Counted from the first letter of the stretch, positions 52,049-61,245 are shown. The stretch is 64,000 bases of DNA from an uncultured Christensenellaceae bacterium (GCA_910587225.1 CAJULT010000002.1:1-64000); one strand, 5' to 3'. Program-made: numbers and translations. Notes: generated from the sequence alone by a model not told the origin.

Positions 52049-52317
52049 TTCAAATCTTTATCTGTGACTGCGCAGTCAATTAGCATTAAGACATCGTCCT
52101 TCTTGCACTGATCTTTTACCTCTTGGAAGTCAGTTGGCATATTATAATCGAAATCATATTTAATTGCTTGAACAAAATATTGTTTCAAAAACTCCTTAGC
52201 ATACAAAAATGCCTCTTCCATAAATGCGCCATCGGTTGCAAGTTCAATATCTGGAAAAAGAACGCGATAGCAATCGTCATCTTTATAAAAAATAGCTGGG
52301 TAAACAAAACGCTGCAT
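52045..52317 (-). CDS. Orphan HicB-like protein
   Basis: The 90-residue protein has the HicB antitoxin fold pattern: 'YPAIFYKDDDCYRVLFPDIE' followed by a helix with 'AFLYAKEFLKQYFVQA'. HicB normally pairs with the HicA RNase, but no HicA-like frame lies on either side, and this protein has no C-terminal HTH or RHH DNA-binding region. It is therefore a solitary HicB-fold protein. AAGGAGAG precedes the ATG. Confidence 0.8.
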   Translation of the reverse strand: MQRFVYPAIFYKDDDCYRVLFPDIELATDGAFMEEAFLYAKEFLKQYFVQAIKYDFDYNMPTDFQEVKDQCKKDDVLMLIDCAVTDKDLK

Positions 52318-52383
52318 AGCCTCTCCTTATTTCAATAATAACACAACTTTTGCTATTATCAAAATATTTTCGCACTTTTTAAC

Positions 52384-52410
52384 AAAAAAATGCCCCAAAA
52401 GGGGCAATTT
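52384..52410 (-). terminator. Terminator of the 47-residue gene
   Basis: TGCCCCAAAAGGGGCA hairpin followed on the minus strand by T7. Confidence 0.8.
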
Positions 52411-52418
52411 ATTTGTGA

Positions 52419-52562
52419 TTATTGTTCAACTTCAACTTTTACCTGTTTTTCTTCAGCGTAAACAGTTTGCGCAGTTTTACTTTTTAAACTAACTCTTTCT
52501 TTGTTAGCCATTGCGGTCATATCATTCAAAATGTATGCAATATTTGCTTTAACAATTCCCAT
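52419..52562 (-). CDS. Small protein of 47 residues
   Basis: The frame MGIVKANIAYILNDMTAMAN continues with 27 mostly charged residues and ends EVEQ. It is supported by GGAGG 7 bp before the ATG, a promoter (TTTACA, 17 bp, TATTAT) and a terminator 8 bp after the stop. It is amphipathic at the N-terminus and charged after that. I do not recognise it. Confidence 0.65.
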   Translation of the reverse strand: MGIVKANIAYILNDMTAMANKERVSLKSKTAQTVYAEEKQVKVEVEQ

Positions 52563-52585
52563 AGTCGTCCTCCATTTATGGCTAT

Positions 52586-52614
52586 ATAATAGCACACTTT
52601 TTCTAAAATGTAAA
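52586..52614 (-). promoter_or_regulatory. Promoter of the 47-residue gene
   Basis: Minus strand TTTACA (52609-52614), 17 bp and TATTAT (52586-52591). Confidence 0.65.
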
Positions 52615-52652
52615 TACCTTTTTAAAAGATTTTTTTAAAAACTTTATCAACT

Positions 52653-54359
52653 CTACATACGCTCTGGAACTTCTATTGCAAGCACGTCTAAACCTTGAAT
52701 CAACTTCTTTTTAACAAGTTGCAAAAGTGCCACATACCCTGCTTTAACTTTTGGATCTTGTTCATTAACAACATTGTGATTGTTATAGAAGGTTGAAAAC
52801 GCACTCGCAAGGTCGTAAAGCGCTGAACAAAGATTGTTAAGGCTCTTTTCCCGATAGCATACTTCATAGGAAGAGTTAAGCCTCAAAATTGCCCTCATAA
52901 TATTGCGCTCTTCTTCGTTTCTAATACGTATACCGCCAGCAGGCGTATCCTGCGTCTTTTTAAGTATTGAGTTTATGCGAACTACTGTATACTGCAAATA
53001 CGGGCCAGTCTTTCCCTCAAAGGACATAAATTTATCAAGGTCAAATACATAATCCTTTGAAACATTATTGATAAGGTCGCCAAACTTCATAGCCGCAACC
53101 CCTATTTTAAGTGCGTCATCTTCGCTCGCACCATTTGCTCTTAGCTTTTCTCGTGCGCTTGCTGAAAGCATTTCAATAATGTCTTCAAGCTTAATCGTAT
53201 CACCGCTGCGAGTTTTAAATGGTTTGCCGTCACTACCATTCATTGTTCCATTTACAATATGTACAAGTTGTTGTCCCTCTGGTGATATGCCCGACAATTT
53301 ACAAACTCTGAACACCTGAGTAAAGTGCATTTTTTGTCTACCGTCGGTAACATACTCAATTCGGTCAACATTTGGATAAGCAATATTTCTCATTAAGATA
53401 GTAGCAATATCTGTTGTCGCATACAATACCGCTCCGTTAGATTTTTGAACTAGACAAGGCGGCATTGGTGAATTTTCATCCTCTTTTGCGACATCGACAA
53501 CCATTGCCCCCTCACTACGACGAAGAAGTCCCTCATTATTCAAAATATTGATTACATCCTGACAATACGGATCGGCTGTACTCTCGCCATACCATAAATC
53601 AAACTCAGCACCAAGTTTGGAATAGTTTTGCTTAATTTCATTAACCGAAAGTTCACGAATGACCTTATATATTTCATAATATGGGCTTTCGCGTCTTTGA
53701 ATTTTGAGTGTCCAGCTTTCAGCTCTTTCTCTGAAATCCTCATCTTGCTGTTTTCTGGCACTTGCCTTAGGGTATGCTTCATTGAGGTCATCAATAGTTA
53801 GTGGTGCATTTTGCCCTTTCCCAAAGTAGCCATCAAGCTTTCCATCTTCATAAAGTTGAAGCTCGGTAAGCCCCATTTGAAGTCCCCAGTCACCAAGGTG
53901 AACATCGCTTATAACTTTGTCCCCCATGAGCTTATACAGTCTTTTCAAACTTTCTCCAATGATTGCTGGACGCAAATGTCCAACGTGGAGTGCTTTGGCA
54001 ACATTAGCCCCGCCATAATCCAAAATTACAAGTTCGCTTTTCACATGCTCCTTAACGCCTCCGCGTTCATTTTCCAAAAAGACTTGTCCAAGAAGTTCAA
54101 AAGCAAAGTCAGTAATTTTAATATTTATAAATGCAGGTTTTGCTACCGAAAACTCAAATGAAGGTTTATAACCTATATGATTTACGATTTCTTCTGCTAG
54201 TTCAAACGGATTTTTTCCAAATTTCTTTGCGAGCGCGAAGCAGTCATTGCATTGATAGTCGCTTCCCTCTCGCGCAGAAAAAGAACAACTAAGTTTTTCA
54301 TCATAGCCCGCCGCCTTTGCACCATCAGTTAAAATTTGTTCAATTCTGTCCTTAATCAT
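52653..54359 (-). CDS. argS: Arginyl-tRNA synthetase
   Basis: This 568-residue class I synthetase has an N-terminal Add-1-like domain, 'GGANVAKALHVGHLRPAIIGE' (HVGH is the HIGH motif), and a C-terminal DALR anticodon-binding domain ending 'EVPERM'. As in many ArgRS, a clear KMSKS is missing. The start overlaps the recR stop by 4 bp. Confidence 0.96.
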   Translation of the reverse strand: MIKDRIEQILTDGAKAAGYDEKLSCSFSAREGSDYQCNDCFALAKKFGKNPFELAEEIVNHIGYKPSFEFSVAKPAFINIKITDFAFELLGQVFLENERGGVKEHVKSELVILDYGGANVAKALHVGHLRPAIIGESLKRLYKLMGDKVISDVHLGDWGLQMGLTELQLYEDGKLDGYFGKGQNAPLTIDDLNEAYPKASARKQQDEDFRERAESWTLKIQRRESPYYEIYKVIRELSVNEIKQNYSKLGAEFDLWYGESTADPYCQDVINILNNEGLLRRSEGAMVVDVAKEDENSPMPPCLVQKSNGAVLYATTDIATILMRNIAYPNVDRIEYVTDGRQKMHFTQVFRVCKLSGISPEGQQLVHIVNGTMNGSDGKPFKTRSGDTIKLEDIIEMLSASAREKLRANGASEDDALKIGVAAMKFGDLINNVSKDYVFDLDKFMSFEGKTGPYLQYTVVRINSILKKTQDTPAGGIRIRNEEERNIMRAILRLNSSYEVCYREKSLNNLCSALYDLASAFSTFYNNHNVVNEQDPKVKAGYVALLQLVKKKLIQGLDVLAIEVPERM

Positions 54360-54946
54360 TTTATCTCTCTCCTCTCTTCCATTGCCCTTGAAAGAGTAAC
54401 TTCATCAGCATATTCAAGGTCGCTACCCATAGAAACGCCCTGAGCAAGTCTTGTAACTTTCACGCCAAGAGGTTTTAAAAGTTTAGAAATATACATGGCT
54501 GTCGCGTCACCTTCAACGTCTGGGTTTGTAGCCATAATCACTTCTTCAACGCCCTCGCTGCCAACTCTATCTAAAAGTTCACGGATGCGAATATCATCAG
54601 GTCCTCTATTTTCAAGTGGGCTGAGCGTACCAAACAGCACATGATAAACGCCTTCATAGTCTTTCACTTTTTCCATTGAAATAACATCTTTCGGTTCTTT
54701 AACTACACACACAATTTTGTGGTTTCGACGTTTACATATAGGGCAAATCTCCTCGTCAGTGAAATTTCCACAGGTCTTGCAAAAGCCTATCTTGCTCTTT
54801 GCCTCTAAAATAGCGTGTGAAAAATTTTCCGCCCTCTGCTTTGAGCCTTCAATGATTGAATAGGCATAGCGTTGAGCGGATTTGTAGCCAACACCCGGAA
54901 GAGTGCGGAACTGTTCAATTAAACGTTCTATAATTTCGTTTTGCAT
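54356..54946 (-). CDS. recR: Recombination protein RecR
   Basis: The 196-residue protein has an HhH motif ('FRTLPGVGYKSAQRYAYSI'), a C4 zinc finger (CKTCGNFT, CPICKRR) and a Toprim domain ('VMATNPDVEGDATAMYI'). RecR works with RecO and RecF to load RecA on gapped DNA. It starts 2 bp after the ybaB stop. Confidence 0.96.
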   Translation of the reverse strand: MQNEIIERLIEQFRTLPGVGYKSAQRYAYSIIEGSKQRAENFSHAILEAKSKIGFCKTCGNFTDEEICPICKRRNHKIVCVVKEPKDVISMEKVKDYEGVYHVLFGTLSPLENRGPDDIRIRELLDRVGSEGVEEVIMATNPDVEGDATAMYISKLLKPLGVKVTRLAQGVSMGSDLEYADEVTLSRAMEERREIK

Positions 54947-54948
54947 CT

Positions 54949-55269
54949 TTACATCCCCGGAATTTGTGGAATTTTCTCCTTTTCAGTTCTTTCAATTTGG
55001 CTAAGAGCGTCGTTAAAAGCAGAAATGATTAAATCTTCAAGCATTTCAACATCATCAGGATCAACCACTTCTTCTTTAATCTTTACACTTTTGAGCTTTT
55101 TATTGCCCATCATGACAACTTCAACCATTCCGCCGCCTGAACGCGCTGTAAATTCAGTTGCATCAAGTTCGGCTCTTGCTCTTGCCATATCCTCCTGCAT
55201 CTTTTGTGCTTGACGAAGAAGCCCTTGCATATTTCCGCCGCCAAAGCCTCCAAATCCACCGTAAGCCAT
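54949..55269 (-). CDS. ybaB: YbaB/EbfC nucleoid-associated protein
   Basis: The 106-residue protein has a Gly/Phe/Met-rich N-terminus, 'LLRQAQKMQEDMARARAEL' and the 'GGGMVEVVMMGNKKLKSVKI' core. It is a dimeric DNA-binding protein almost always encoded between dnaX and recR, as here. Confidence 0.95.
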   Translation of the reverse strand: MAYGGFGGFGGGNMQGLLRQAQKMQEDMARARAELDATEFTARSGGGMVEVVMMGNKKLKSVKIKEEVVDPDDVEMLEDLIISAFNDALSQIERTEKEKIPQIPGM

Positions 55270-55278
55270 ATTAACCTC

Positions 55279-55608
55279 CTATTTTATGATGAGATACTGT
55301 CCCACCTTTCCTTTTAAATTTTCTATATCCTTTTCTTCATTACTTTTTTCGCGTACTCGATAGTCAAGCTTAAAACCTATATCTAGCCCCTGCCAACGCA
55401 GAGCATTTTCAATCTCCCGTCTTCCATCGCCCAAAAGTTGATTAAGCATACTATCTTTTATATGCACAACAAGGTTGTTTTCTTCAATCGAAACATCAGT
55501 TATGTCCCCGCACGCTACATGCAGTGCAACAAATCGGTGTTCTTTCAAAAAGAGTACTACCTTGCCCCATATTGTTTTTGCACTAACCGACCCTTTTTTA
55601 GGCATCAA
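55279..55608 (-). CDS. dnaX: Tau-specific C-terminal part of DnaX, reached by -1 frameshift
   Basis: This 109-codon frame lies directly behind the dnaX gamma stop and in the -1 frame. A -1 slip on the A9 run (55615-55623) joins the frames without a stop: ...EDVKKKLNLMPKKGS.... The content ('VVLFLKEHRFVALHVACGD', 'LVVHIKDSMLNQLL', 'IENALRWQGLDIGFKLD') matches the C-terminal fold of gamma/tau subunits. No ribosome binding site precedes its first ATG, so I read it as part of a longer DnaX product and not a separate gene. Confidence 0.8.
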   Translation of the reverse strand: MMPKKGSVSAKTIWGKVVLFLKEHRFVALHVACGDITDVSIEENNLVVHIKDSMLNQLLGDGRREIENALRWQGLDIGFKLDYRVREKSNEEKDIENLKGKVGQYLIIK

Positions 55609-55610
55609 GT

Positions 55611-56717
55611 TTAGTTTTTTTTTACATCCTCAGCCGGCATATCCAACATAGCAGAAAGTGCTAACGTTTCGAGCAGCAATCTCGGTGACAATGTATAACG
55701 AAGTTCATTTTCAGCCCCACCGAAAATTTGCATATACGAAATGAGTTTCTTTTCCTCAAACTTAGACGCTTGATAAGCATACTTTTCCATAACCTCAGTT
55801 GGAAGATTTAAAATATCATTAGGTTGTCTGCATGTCAATGCAATGAGTAGGTTTCTCGCATGCTTAGATAAATCTTTTACAAAAACGGACATGTTTTTAC
55901 CGCTATGATCAAGTTCGTCAATAAATGAAAGCATTTCTCCCGCTTCCCTTGCAAGGAGAAGATCATAAAAACGGATGAGGTTATCATAGTCAGTTCTGCC
56001 TAGCACCTTCAAAACAGCCTCTTTGGTAACTCCGCCTTCGCTATATGCGCAAACGCTATCAGCGATAGAAAGTGTATCTCTCACACTTCCCTCACCGCTT
56101 GCCGCGATGAGTTTAAGCGCCTCATCTTCATAGGAAATATTTTCGCTATCAAGGACTTCTCGTAAAAGTTTGGTCAAATTGTCTACTGACACAAGTCTAA
56201 AATCAAAACGAACGCATCTTGAAAGAATAGTCGCTGGAAGTTTGTGAACCTCAGTTGTCGCCAAAATAAATATAACATGAGCAGGCGGCTCTTCAAGTGT
56301 TTTGAGTAGCGCATTAAAAGCACTGTCGGTCAGCATGTGCACTTCGTCGATAATATATACCTTATACTTAGCATTTACAGGTAGAAACTTTACTTTTTCA
56401 CGAATTTCACGAATATCATCCACGCGATTGTTTGAAGCCGCGTCAATTTCAATTACATTGATGTCGCCTTCAAACCTCTTGCAACTTTCACATTGCCCGC
56501 AAGGTGAGCCATTTTGATTGTTTTCACAATTAACCGCCTTGGCAAGTATCCTAGCCACACTTGTCTTACCAATACCACGAGAGCCTGTAAAAAGATAGGC
56601 ATGCCCAATCTTGCCACTTGCAATCTGATTTTCAAGTGCCTTAGTTATATGCTCCTGTCCTATTACTCCTTCAAAGGTGGTTGGACGATATTTTCTGTAA
56701 AGTGCAAGGTGTTCCAT
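55611..56717 (-). CDS. dnaX: DNA polymerase III gamma/tau subunit (gamma-length frame)
   Basis: The 368-residue frame has the AAA+ clamp-loader core: 'YRKYRPTTFEGVIGQEHI', Walker A 'FTGSRGIGKTSVARILAK', four zinc cysteines (CENNQNGSPCGQCESC), 'IIDEVHMLTDSAFNALLKTL' and the SRC motif 'TILSRCVRFDFR'. It ends in EDVKKN at A9 followed by a stop, giving a gamma-like product; a -1 slip gives a tau-like product of about 480 residues. GGAGAA precedes the ATG. First gene of dnaX-ybaB-recR-argS. Confidence 0.95.
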   Translation of the reverse strand: MEHLALYRKYRPTTFEGVIGQEHITKALENQIASGKIGHAYLFTGSRGIGKTSVARILAKAVNCENNQNGSPCGQCESCKRFEGDINVIEIDAASNNRVDDIREIREKVKFLPVNAKYKVYIIDEVHMLTDSAFNALLKTLEEPPAHVIFILATTEVHKLPATILSRCVRFDFRLVSVDNLTKLLREVLDSENISYEDEALKLIAASGEGSVRDTLSIADSVCAYSEGGVTKEAVLKVLGRTDYDNLIRFYDLLLAREAGEMLSFIDELDHSGKNMSVFVKDLSKHARNLLIALTCRQPNDILNLPTEVMEKYAYQASKFEEKKLISYMQIFGGAENELRYTLSPRLLLETLALSAMLDMPAEDVKKN

Positions 56718-56767
56718 AATTTCTCCTAAGATGATTATACAATTCTTATTTCAAAAAGGCAAACGAT

Positions 56768-56792
56768 TTAAAGCGGCTGACAGCCGCTTTTT
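56768..56792 (-). terminator. Probable tpiA terminator
   Basis: AAGCGGCTG...CAGCCGCTT hairpin; the following minus-strand run is TTTAAAT, so it is weaker than the others. Confidence 0.6.
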
Positions 56793-57531
56793 ATATTATA
56801 TTAATAATCTTCACAAGTTCGAGAGGGTCGCAACTAGCAGCGCCAATAAGCGCTCCGTTAATACCCTTAGCGTTCATTACTGCCTTGCAGTTTTTCTGAG
56901 TTATACTTCCGCCATACAGCACGCAAATGTTTTCAGCGGCAGCGGCAGAAAAGTCTTCCGAAATAACTTTACGGATAATTTTAACCGCCTCTTCAACTTC
57001 CTTTTGAGTTGCATGCTTGCCAGTTCCTGTCGCCCAAATAGGCTCGTAGGCAATTACAATACGGTCAAGTTCATTTTGATATAACCCTTTAAGCGCTTCT
57101 TCAAGCTGTTCTTTAAGCACTTCAAAAGTTTTAAGCGTATTTCGCTGTGCGAGGCTTTCACCAACGCAAAGAATAACTTTAAGTCTGTTTTTAAGGGCAA
57201 TTTTAATTTTTTTGTTAATAATCTTGCTATTTTCTTTAAATTTTGCTCGTCGTTCGTTATGTCCGACTATTACCTCACTTACGCCAGCATCTTTAAGCAT
57301 AGCGCCAGAAATCTCACCTGTAAAGCTTCCTTTTTCCTCATCACTAAGGTTCTGCGCGCCAATCTTAACATTTCCGCCCCGGGTTAAATACACCCCTTCC
57401 GCAATGCTAGTAAATGGAAGACATAGCGTTACATCAGCGTCCTCGCTCACTCTGGAAAGAAAGGTCATAAGATATTTTTTAGTATCGGTCGGAGTTTGGT
57501 TCATTTTAAAGTTTGCTACAATTTTTTTCAT
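56791..57531 (-). CDS. tpiA: Triosephosphate isomerase
   Basis: The 246-residue glycolytic enzyme has the substrate lysine in 'VANFKMN', the catalytic histidine in 'VIVGHNERR' (usually GHSERR), the catalytic glutamate in 'AYEPIWATGTGK' and 'VLYGGSI'. The ATG at 57531 overlaps the pgk stop by 4 bp. Confidence 0.95.
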   Translation of the reverse strand: MKKIVANFKMNQTPTDTKKYLMTFLSRVSEDADVTLCLPFTSIAEGVYLTRGGNVKIGAQNLSDEEKGSFTGEISGAMLKDAGVSEVIVGHNERRAKFKENSKIINKKIKIALKNRLKVILCVGESLAQRNTLKTFEVLKEQLEEALKGLYQNELDRIVIAYEPIWATGTGKHATQKEVEEAVKIIRKVISEDFSAAAAENICVLYGGSITQKNCKAVMNAKGINGALIGAASCDPLELVKIINII

Positions 57532-58709
57532 CTTATCTTCTCCTGAATGACTTCTAGGCAAGGTAATTTCCCATCTTCAATAAGTTTCAAGGTTGCACCG
57601 CCGCCAGTTGAAAGGAAACTGATTTTATCAGCAACTTTACATTCTTTAACAGCACTCACACTATCCCCGCCGCCAACGATTGAATATGCTCCGCTCGCAG
57701 CAACCGCTTTTGCCACCTTAAATGTTCCGTCCTTAAAGCGTGGGTCTTCATATTTGCCAAGTGGGCCATTCCAAATAATTTGTTTGGCGCTCTTAATCGC
57801 GGTAGCGAATAACTTTGCGCTCTTTGGCCCAATATCCATGCCCACCATGTCTTCACCTAGAATATCGGTAACGAACTTCTTCCCCTTTTTATCATCCTTG
57901 CGAAGTGCCACATGGTCAATTGGAAGAATGATTTTCTTCCCGCAAGAAGAAGCATAATCCAAAATTTCTCTTGCATCTTGAAGGCTATCAAGATAGGTAA
58001 TGCTTTGCCCAACTGGCACGCCTTTTGCAAGAAGGAAGGTGTATGCCATTGCTCCACCTATTATGATTGTATCGGCCACATCTACAAACCTTTTCAAAAT
58101 CTTAATCTTGTCAGGCACTTTTGTTCCGCCAATAATTGCCACAAATGGATGCTTTGGCGATTCCATTGCAGCAGAAATAGAATTATATTCTTTTTCCATT
58201 AAAAGACCAATTGCATTAGGCATAAGTCTTGCAATGCCGTAGGTTGATGCATGCTTTCTATGTGCTGTGCCAAATGCGTCGTTGACGAAAATATCTCCAA
58301 GTTCGCTAATCTTTCTAGCAAATTTCATATCGCAAGCTTTTTCCTCTGGATAGAAACGCACATTTTCAAGAAGAAGAACATCGCCCGGTTCCATAGTCTT
58401 AATGCGTACTTTTACTTCATCACCATAAACTTTATTGCTAAAATATACTTTTGAGCCTAATTTTTTCATAAGTATTAGTGAAATTTGCCATAAGGACGAA
58501 CGCACTTCATACCCAATCGGTCTACCTAAACTTGAAATAATAACAACCTTAGCTTTCTGCTCGGTAAGGTATTTAATGGTAGGTATGGCCTTGTTGATTC
58601 TGTTAAGATCCAAAATACGCCCCACTGTATCAAGCGGAACATTAAAATCAACTCTTAGAAGTACAACTTTGCCTTTAAGACCTACAAGGTCTTGAACTGT
58701 TCTTTTCAT
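57528..58709 (-). CDS. pgk: Phosphoglycerate kinase
   Basis: The 393-residue glycolytic kinase has 'RVDFNVPLD' and 'ASTYGIARLMP' in the N-domain, 'GGTKVPDKIKIL' and 'WNGPLGKYEDPRF' in the C-domain, and 'GGGDSVSAV'. I start at the ATG at 58709 behind AGGAGGA; the frame is open to 58748. It is coupled to tpiA and probably in one transcript. Confidence 0.96.
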   Translation of the reverse strand: MKRTVQDLVGLKGKVVLLRVDFNVPLDTVGRILDLNRINKAIPTIKYLTEQKAKVVIISSLGRPIGYEVRSSLWQISLILMKKLGSKVYFSNKVYGDEVKVRIKTMEPGDVLLLENVRFYPEEKACDMKFARKISELGDIFVNDAFGTAHRKHASTYGIARLMPNAIGLLMEKEYNSISAAMESPKHPFVAIIGGTKVPDKIKILKRFVDVADTIIIGGAMAYTFLLAKGVPVGQSITYLDSLQDAREILDYASSCGKKIILPIDHVALRKDDKKGKKFVTDILGEDMVGMDIGPKSAKLFATAIKSAKQIIWNGPLGKYEDPRFKDGTFKVAKAVAASGAYSIVGGGDSVSAVKECKVADKISFLSTGGGATLKLIEDGKLPCLEVIQEKIR

Positions 58710-58758
58710 TCTTCCTCCTATCACTTTAATAATACTATGTTTGACCAAAAATTCAAAA

Positions 58759-59679
58759 TCATTTTAGTATCTCTTTAAGGATTTTTAAACTTTCATCAAT
58801 GCTAGGACTTGTCGCAAGTGAACGTCTAACCTCACTCCCCCCTATTAGCCCCGAAGTATACCACAAAAAGTGTTTGCGCATATATAGCGTCAGCCACTCT
58901 TCATTATAATGATCTCTCAAAATTTGAACATGTTTTTCAATATATTTATAAATATCTTTGGGCTGCTCGCCGCCTTTTAATAAAGAGAAAATCCATGGTC
59001 TTCCTTGAGCGCCTCGCCCTATCATAACGCCATCAGCACCTGTTGCGAGCATTTTTTGATAGCTTTCCATGTCTACAACATCTCCGTTTCCAACAACTGG
59101 AATGTTTACACTTGCCTTTAAGGTTGCAATCGCATCCAAATTAGCTTTTCCACTATAACCTTGCGCCGTTGTCCTTGCATGAAGAGTGATAAAGCTCGCC
59201 CCAGCCTCTTCGCACATACGTCCAAACTGCCTGCTTATGTCTTTGTCAAAGCCAAGTCTAAATTTTACGCTTATCGGGCGGGTTGACGCTTTAACCATAG
59301 AGGAAATTATCTCACGGGCAAGCGGAATATTTTTCATAAGAGCGCTGCCTTCCCCGTTTTTGATTATCTTTGGCGCAGGACAGCCCATGTTAATATCAAT
59401 AATGTCATATTTGCTTAAAATGGGATTGGATAAAGACGCGACCATTATGTCCGCCTCATGCCCAAACACCTGGCCTATTTTGATTTTTTCAGCCTCATGC
59501 GACTGAGTCATAAATTCGGTTTTTCTAGGGTTATGCGCCATGGCTCGCGCTGAAAGCATTTCACTTACCGTCGCGTCAGCACCAAACTCGGAGCATATTG
59601 CCCTAAACCCCACATCACTCACGCCCGCCATAGGCGCTAAAATCAAACTATCTCCAAAATCAAACTTGTCAATTTTCAT
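58759..59679 (-). CDS. dus: tRNA-dihydrouridine synthase
   Basis: The 306-residue FMN enzyme reduces uridines in tRNA. 'LAPMAGVSDVGFRAICSEFGA' (FMN site), 'DINMGCPAPKI' with the catalytic cysteine, 'VKFRLGFD' and 'GVMIGRGAQGRPWIF' are the family hallmarks. The ATG at 59679 stands exactly 6 bp behind a TACAAT box and has no ribosome binding site. Confidence 0.94.
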   Translation of the reverse strand: MKIDKFDFGDSLILAPMAGVSDVGFRAICSEFGADATVSEMLSARAMAHNPRKTEFMTQSHEAEKIKIGQVFGHEADIMVASLSNPILSKYDIIDINMGCPAPKIIKNGEGSALMKNIPLAREIISSMVKASTRPISVKFRLGFDKDISRQFGRMCEEAGASFITLHARTTAQGYSGKANLDAIATLKASVNIPVVGNGDVVDMESYQKMLATGADGVMIGRGAQGRPWIFSLLKGGEQPKDIYKYIEKHVQILRDHYNEEWLTLYMRKHFLWYTSGLIGGSEVRRSLATSPSIDESLKILKEILK

Positions 59680-59715
59680 GTTTTAATTGTATCAAACTTA
59701 ACTAAAAAACAAAAA

Positions 59716-61245
59716 CTATTTAGCCTCATTTTCACATTCAACGGTTTTTCTTTTAAAAATTTTACTTATATACTCTTTTACAAGTGGTAAAAGTAGACAG
59801 ATATAAATAAGTCCGCCAATCGCCACCGCAAAGATTAAGTTGAGTAGCGGTGAAAGCGGCGAATATTTTATAAACGCCCACACTCCCATAAACATAATCA
59901 GCGCAGCAAGTAATGGTAAAATAACTTCAAAAATATCAATTTTAACTAAATTTCCAAGCTTTATAAGTCCAAATACGCAAACTATCGCGGCGAGCGCAAT
60001 ATTAGAAAGTGGCAAAGCATATATTCCAACATGCTTTAATCGTGCGAATAGTACAACAATTAAAATTTTAATAATTCCGCCGCTAAGGGTCGCGATAAAG
60101 GAAAAATTATATAATCCCCTTGCCTGCAAAACAGCAAGCAAAAATTGCATAATGGCGGTTAAAATAATGCTAACTCCGCCTAACATAGTTAAAGTAATCG
60201 CCTCGCTTAAAAATCCATTTATCACCCTAGGGTAAATAATAGGATAAAGTACAGGACTTATCGCCATCAAACCAAAAGCAAGAGGCAACAAAAATACCCA
60301 CATAAGCGAAAAAGAGTTTGATATTAATTTTTGTTGCTGCTCTTTTTGCTTGGCAGTAGTTAAAAATGAGATTTTGGGAAGTATTGCCATAGCAACTGAA
60401 AGCGAAATAATCAAAGGAAAATTTAAAATTGCTCCAACAACCCCTGTTTGAAGTCCAAAAAGTGCGGTCGCACGACCGCTTTCAATGCCTGCACTCACAA
60501 GAAGAGGAACAACAATCAGCGCATCAATTGCATGGGTTGCTGGCACGACTGCACCGCTAAGCGTGAGTGGCAGCGCCGCCTCAAAAAATGGTTTGTACTG
60601 CGGCTTTGCAAAGCCGAGAACATCCTTTCTTTTTATAAAAAACAACAGGTACGCAAGCGCTAAAACTTCACTTAAAGCTATACCTAAAAATGCACCAAAC
60701 ACGCCCCACGCCACCCCACGCGCACTTAAAAAGTATGCAAGGATCAGTCCAAAAGCAAACTTTATAATCTGCTCAATAATCTGACTAATTGCGGTTGGCG
60801 TCATATTCTCATAACCTTGAACAATCCCCCGCAAAATTCCAATAAGCGCCACAATAGGAAGAAGGATAATAAAAAGCTTATACGCCAGTCCTGCACTAGT
60901 CGCACCCTGCATAGAGGCAATCGGTCTGCCAAATAGAAAAATTATAACTCCCAAAACAAAGCTTAGCGACAGCGTAAAAATGATTGCAGCCCAAACCACC
61001 GACTGCACTTTTTTAACTTCCCCTCTCGCCCGCGCCGCTGAAACCAACCTAGAAAGTGCGGTAGTCACTCCGCCAGTAGTAAACACAAGCAAAAGCGAAT
61101 AAAGGCTCATAACAAGTTGAAAAACACCAATTCCTTCAACCCCTAAAATATTGGTAAGTGGAAGACGAAAAAAAGCGCCAAAAAGCTTGCAGATGAAACC
61201 GCTTATAATCAAAATAATAGCACCCTTTCCTACACTATTTTTCAT
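59716..61245 (-). CDS. SpoVB-like polysaccharide flippase (MOP superfamily)
   Basis: This 509-residue, 14-TM protein has the N-terminus 'GAIILIISGFICKLFGAFFRLPLTNILG' and 'GVTTALSRLVSAARARGE', typical of the SpoVB/MurJ-like oligosaccharide flippase group. Members move lipid-linked cell-wall precursors; SpoVB is needed for spore cortex. Whether this copy acts in sporulation or general wall synthesis is open. Start at 61245 by homology to family starts; no strong ribosome binding site. Confidence 0.85.
   Translation of the reverse strand: MKNSVGKGAIILIISGFICKLFGAFFRLPLTNILGVEGIGVFQLVMSLYSLLLVFTTGGVTTALSRLVSAARARGEVKKVQSVVWAAIIFTLSLSFVLGVIIFLFGRPIASMQGATSAGLAYKLFIILLPIVALIGILRGIVQGYENMTPTAISQIIEQIIKFAFGLILAYFLSARGVAWGVFGAFLGIALSEVLALAYLLFFIKRKDVLGFAKPQYKPFFEAALPLTLSGAVVPATHAIDALIVVPLLVSAGIESGRATALFGLQTGVVGAILNFPLIISLSVAMAILPKISFLTTAKQKEQQQKLISNSFSLMWVFLLPLAFGLMAISPVLYPIIYPRVINGFLSEAITLTMLGGVSIILTAIMQFLLAVLQARGLYNFSFIATLSGGIIKILIVVLFARLKHVGIYALPLSNIALAAIVCVFGLIKLGNLVKIDIFEVILPLLAALIMFMGVWAFIKYSPLSPLLNLIFAVAIGGLIYICLLLPLVKEYISKIFKRKTVECENEAK

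Noticed and set aside
55279..55608. An independent small gene downstream of dnaX
   Set aside because: No ribosome binding site, exact -1 frame relation to dnaX, A9 run at the junction and tau-like content favour frameshift fusion.
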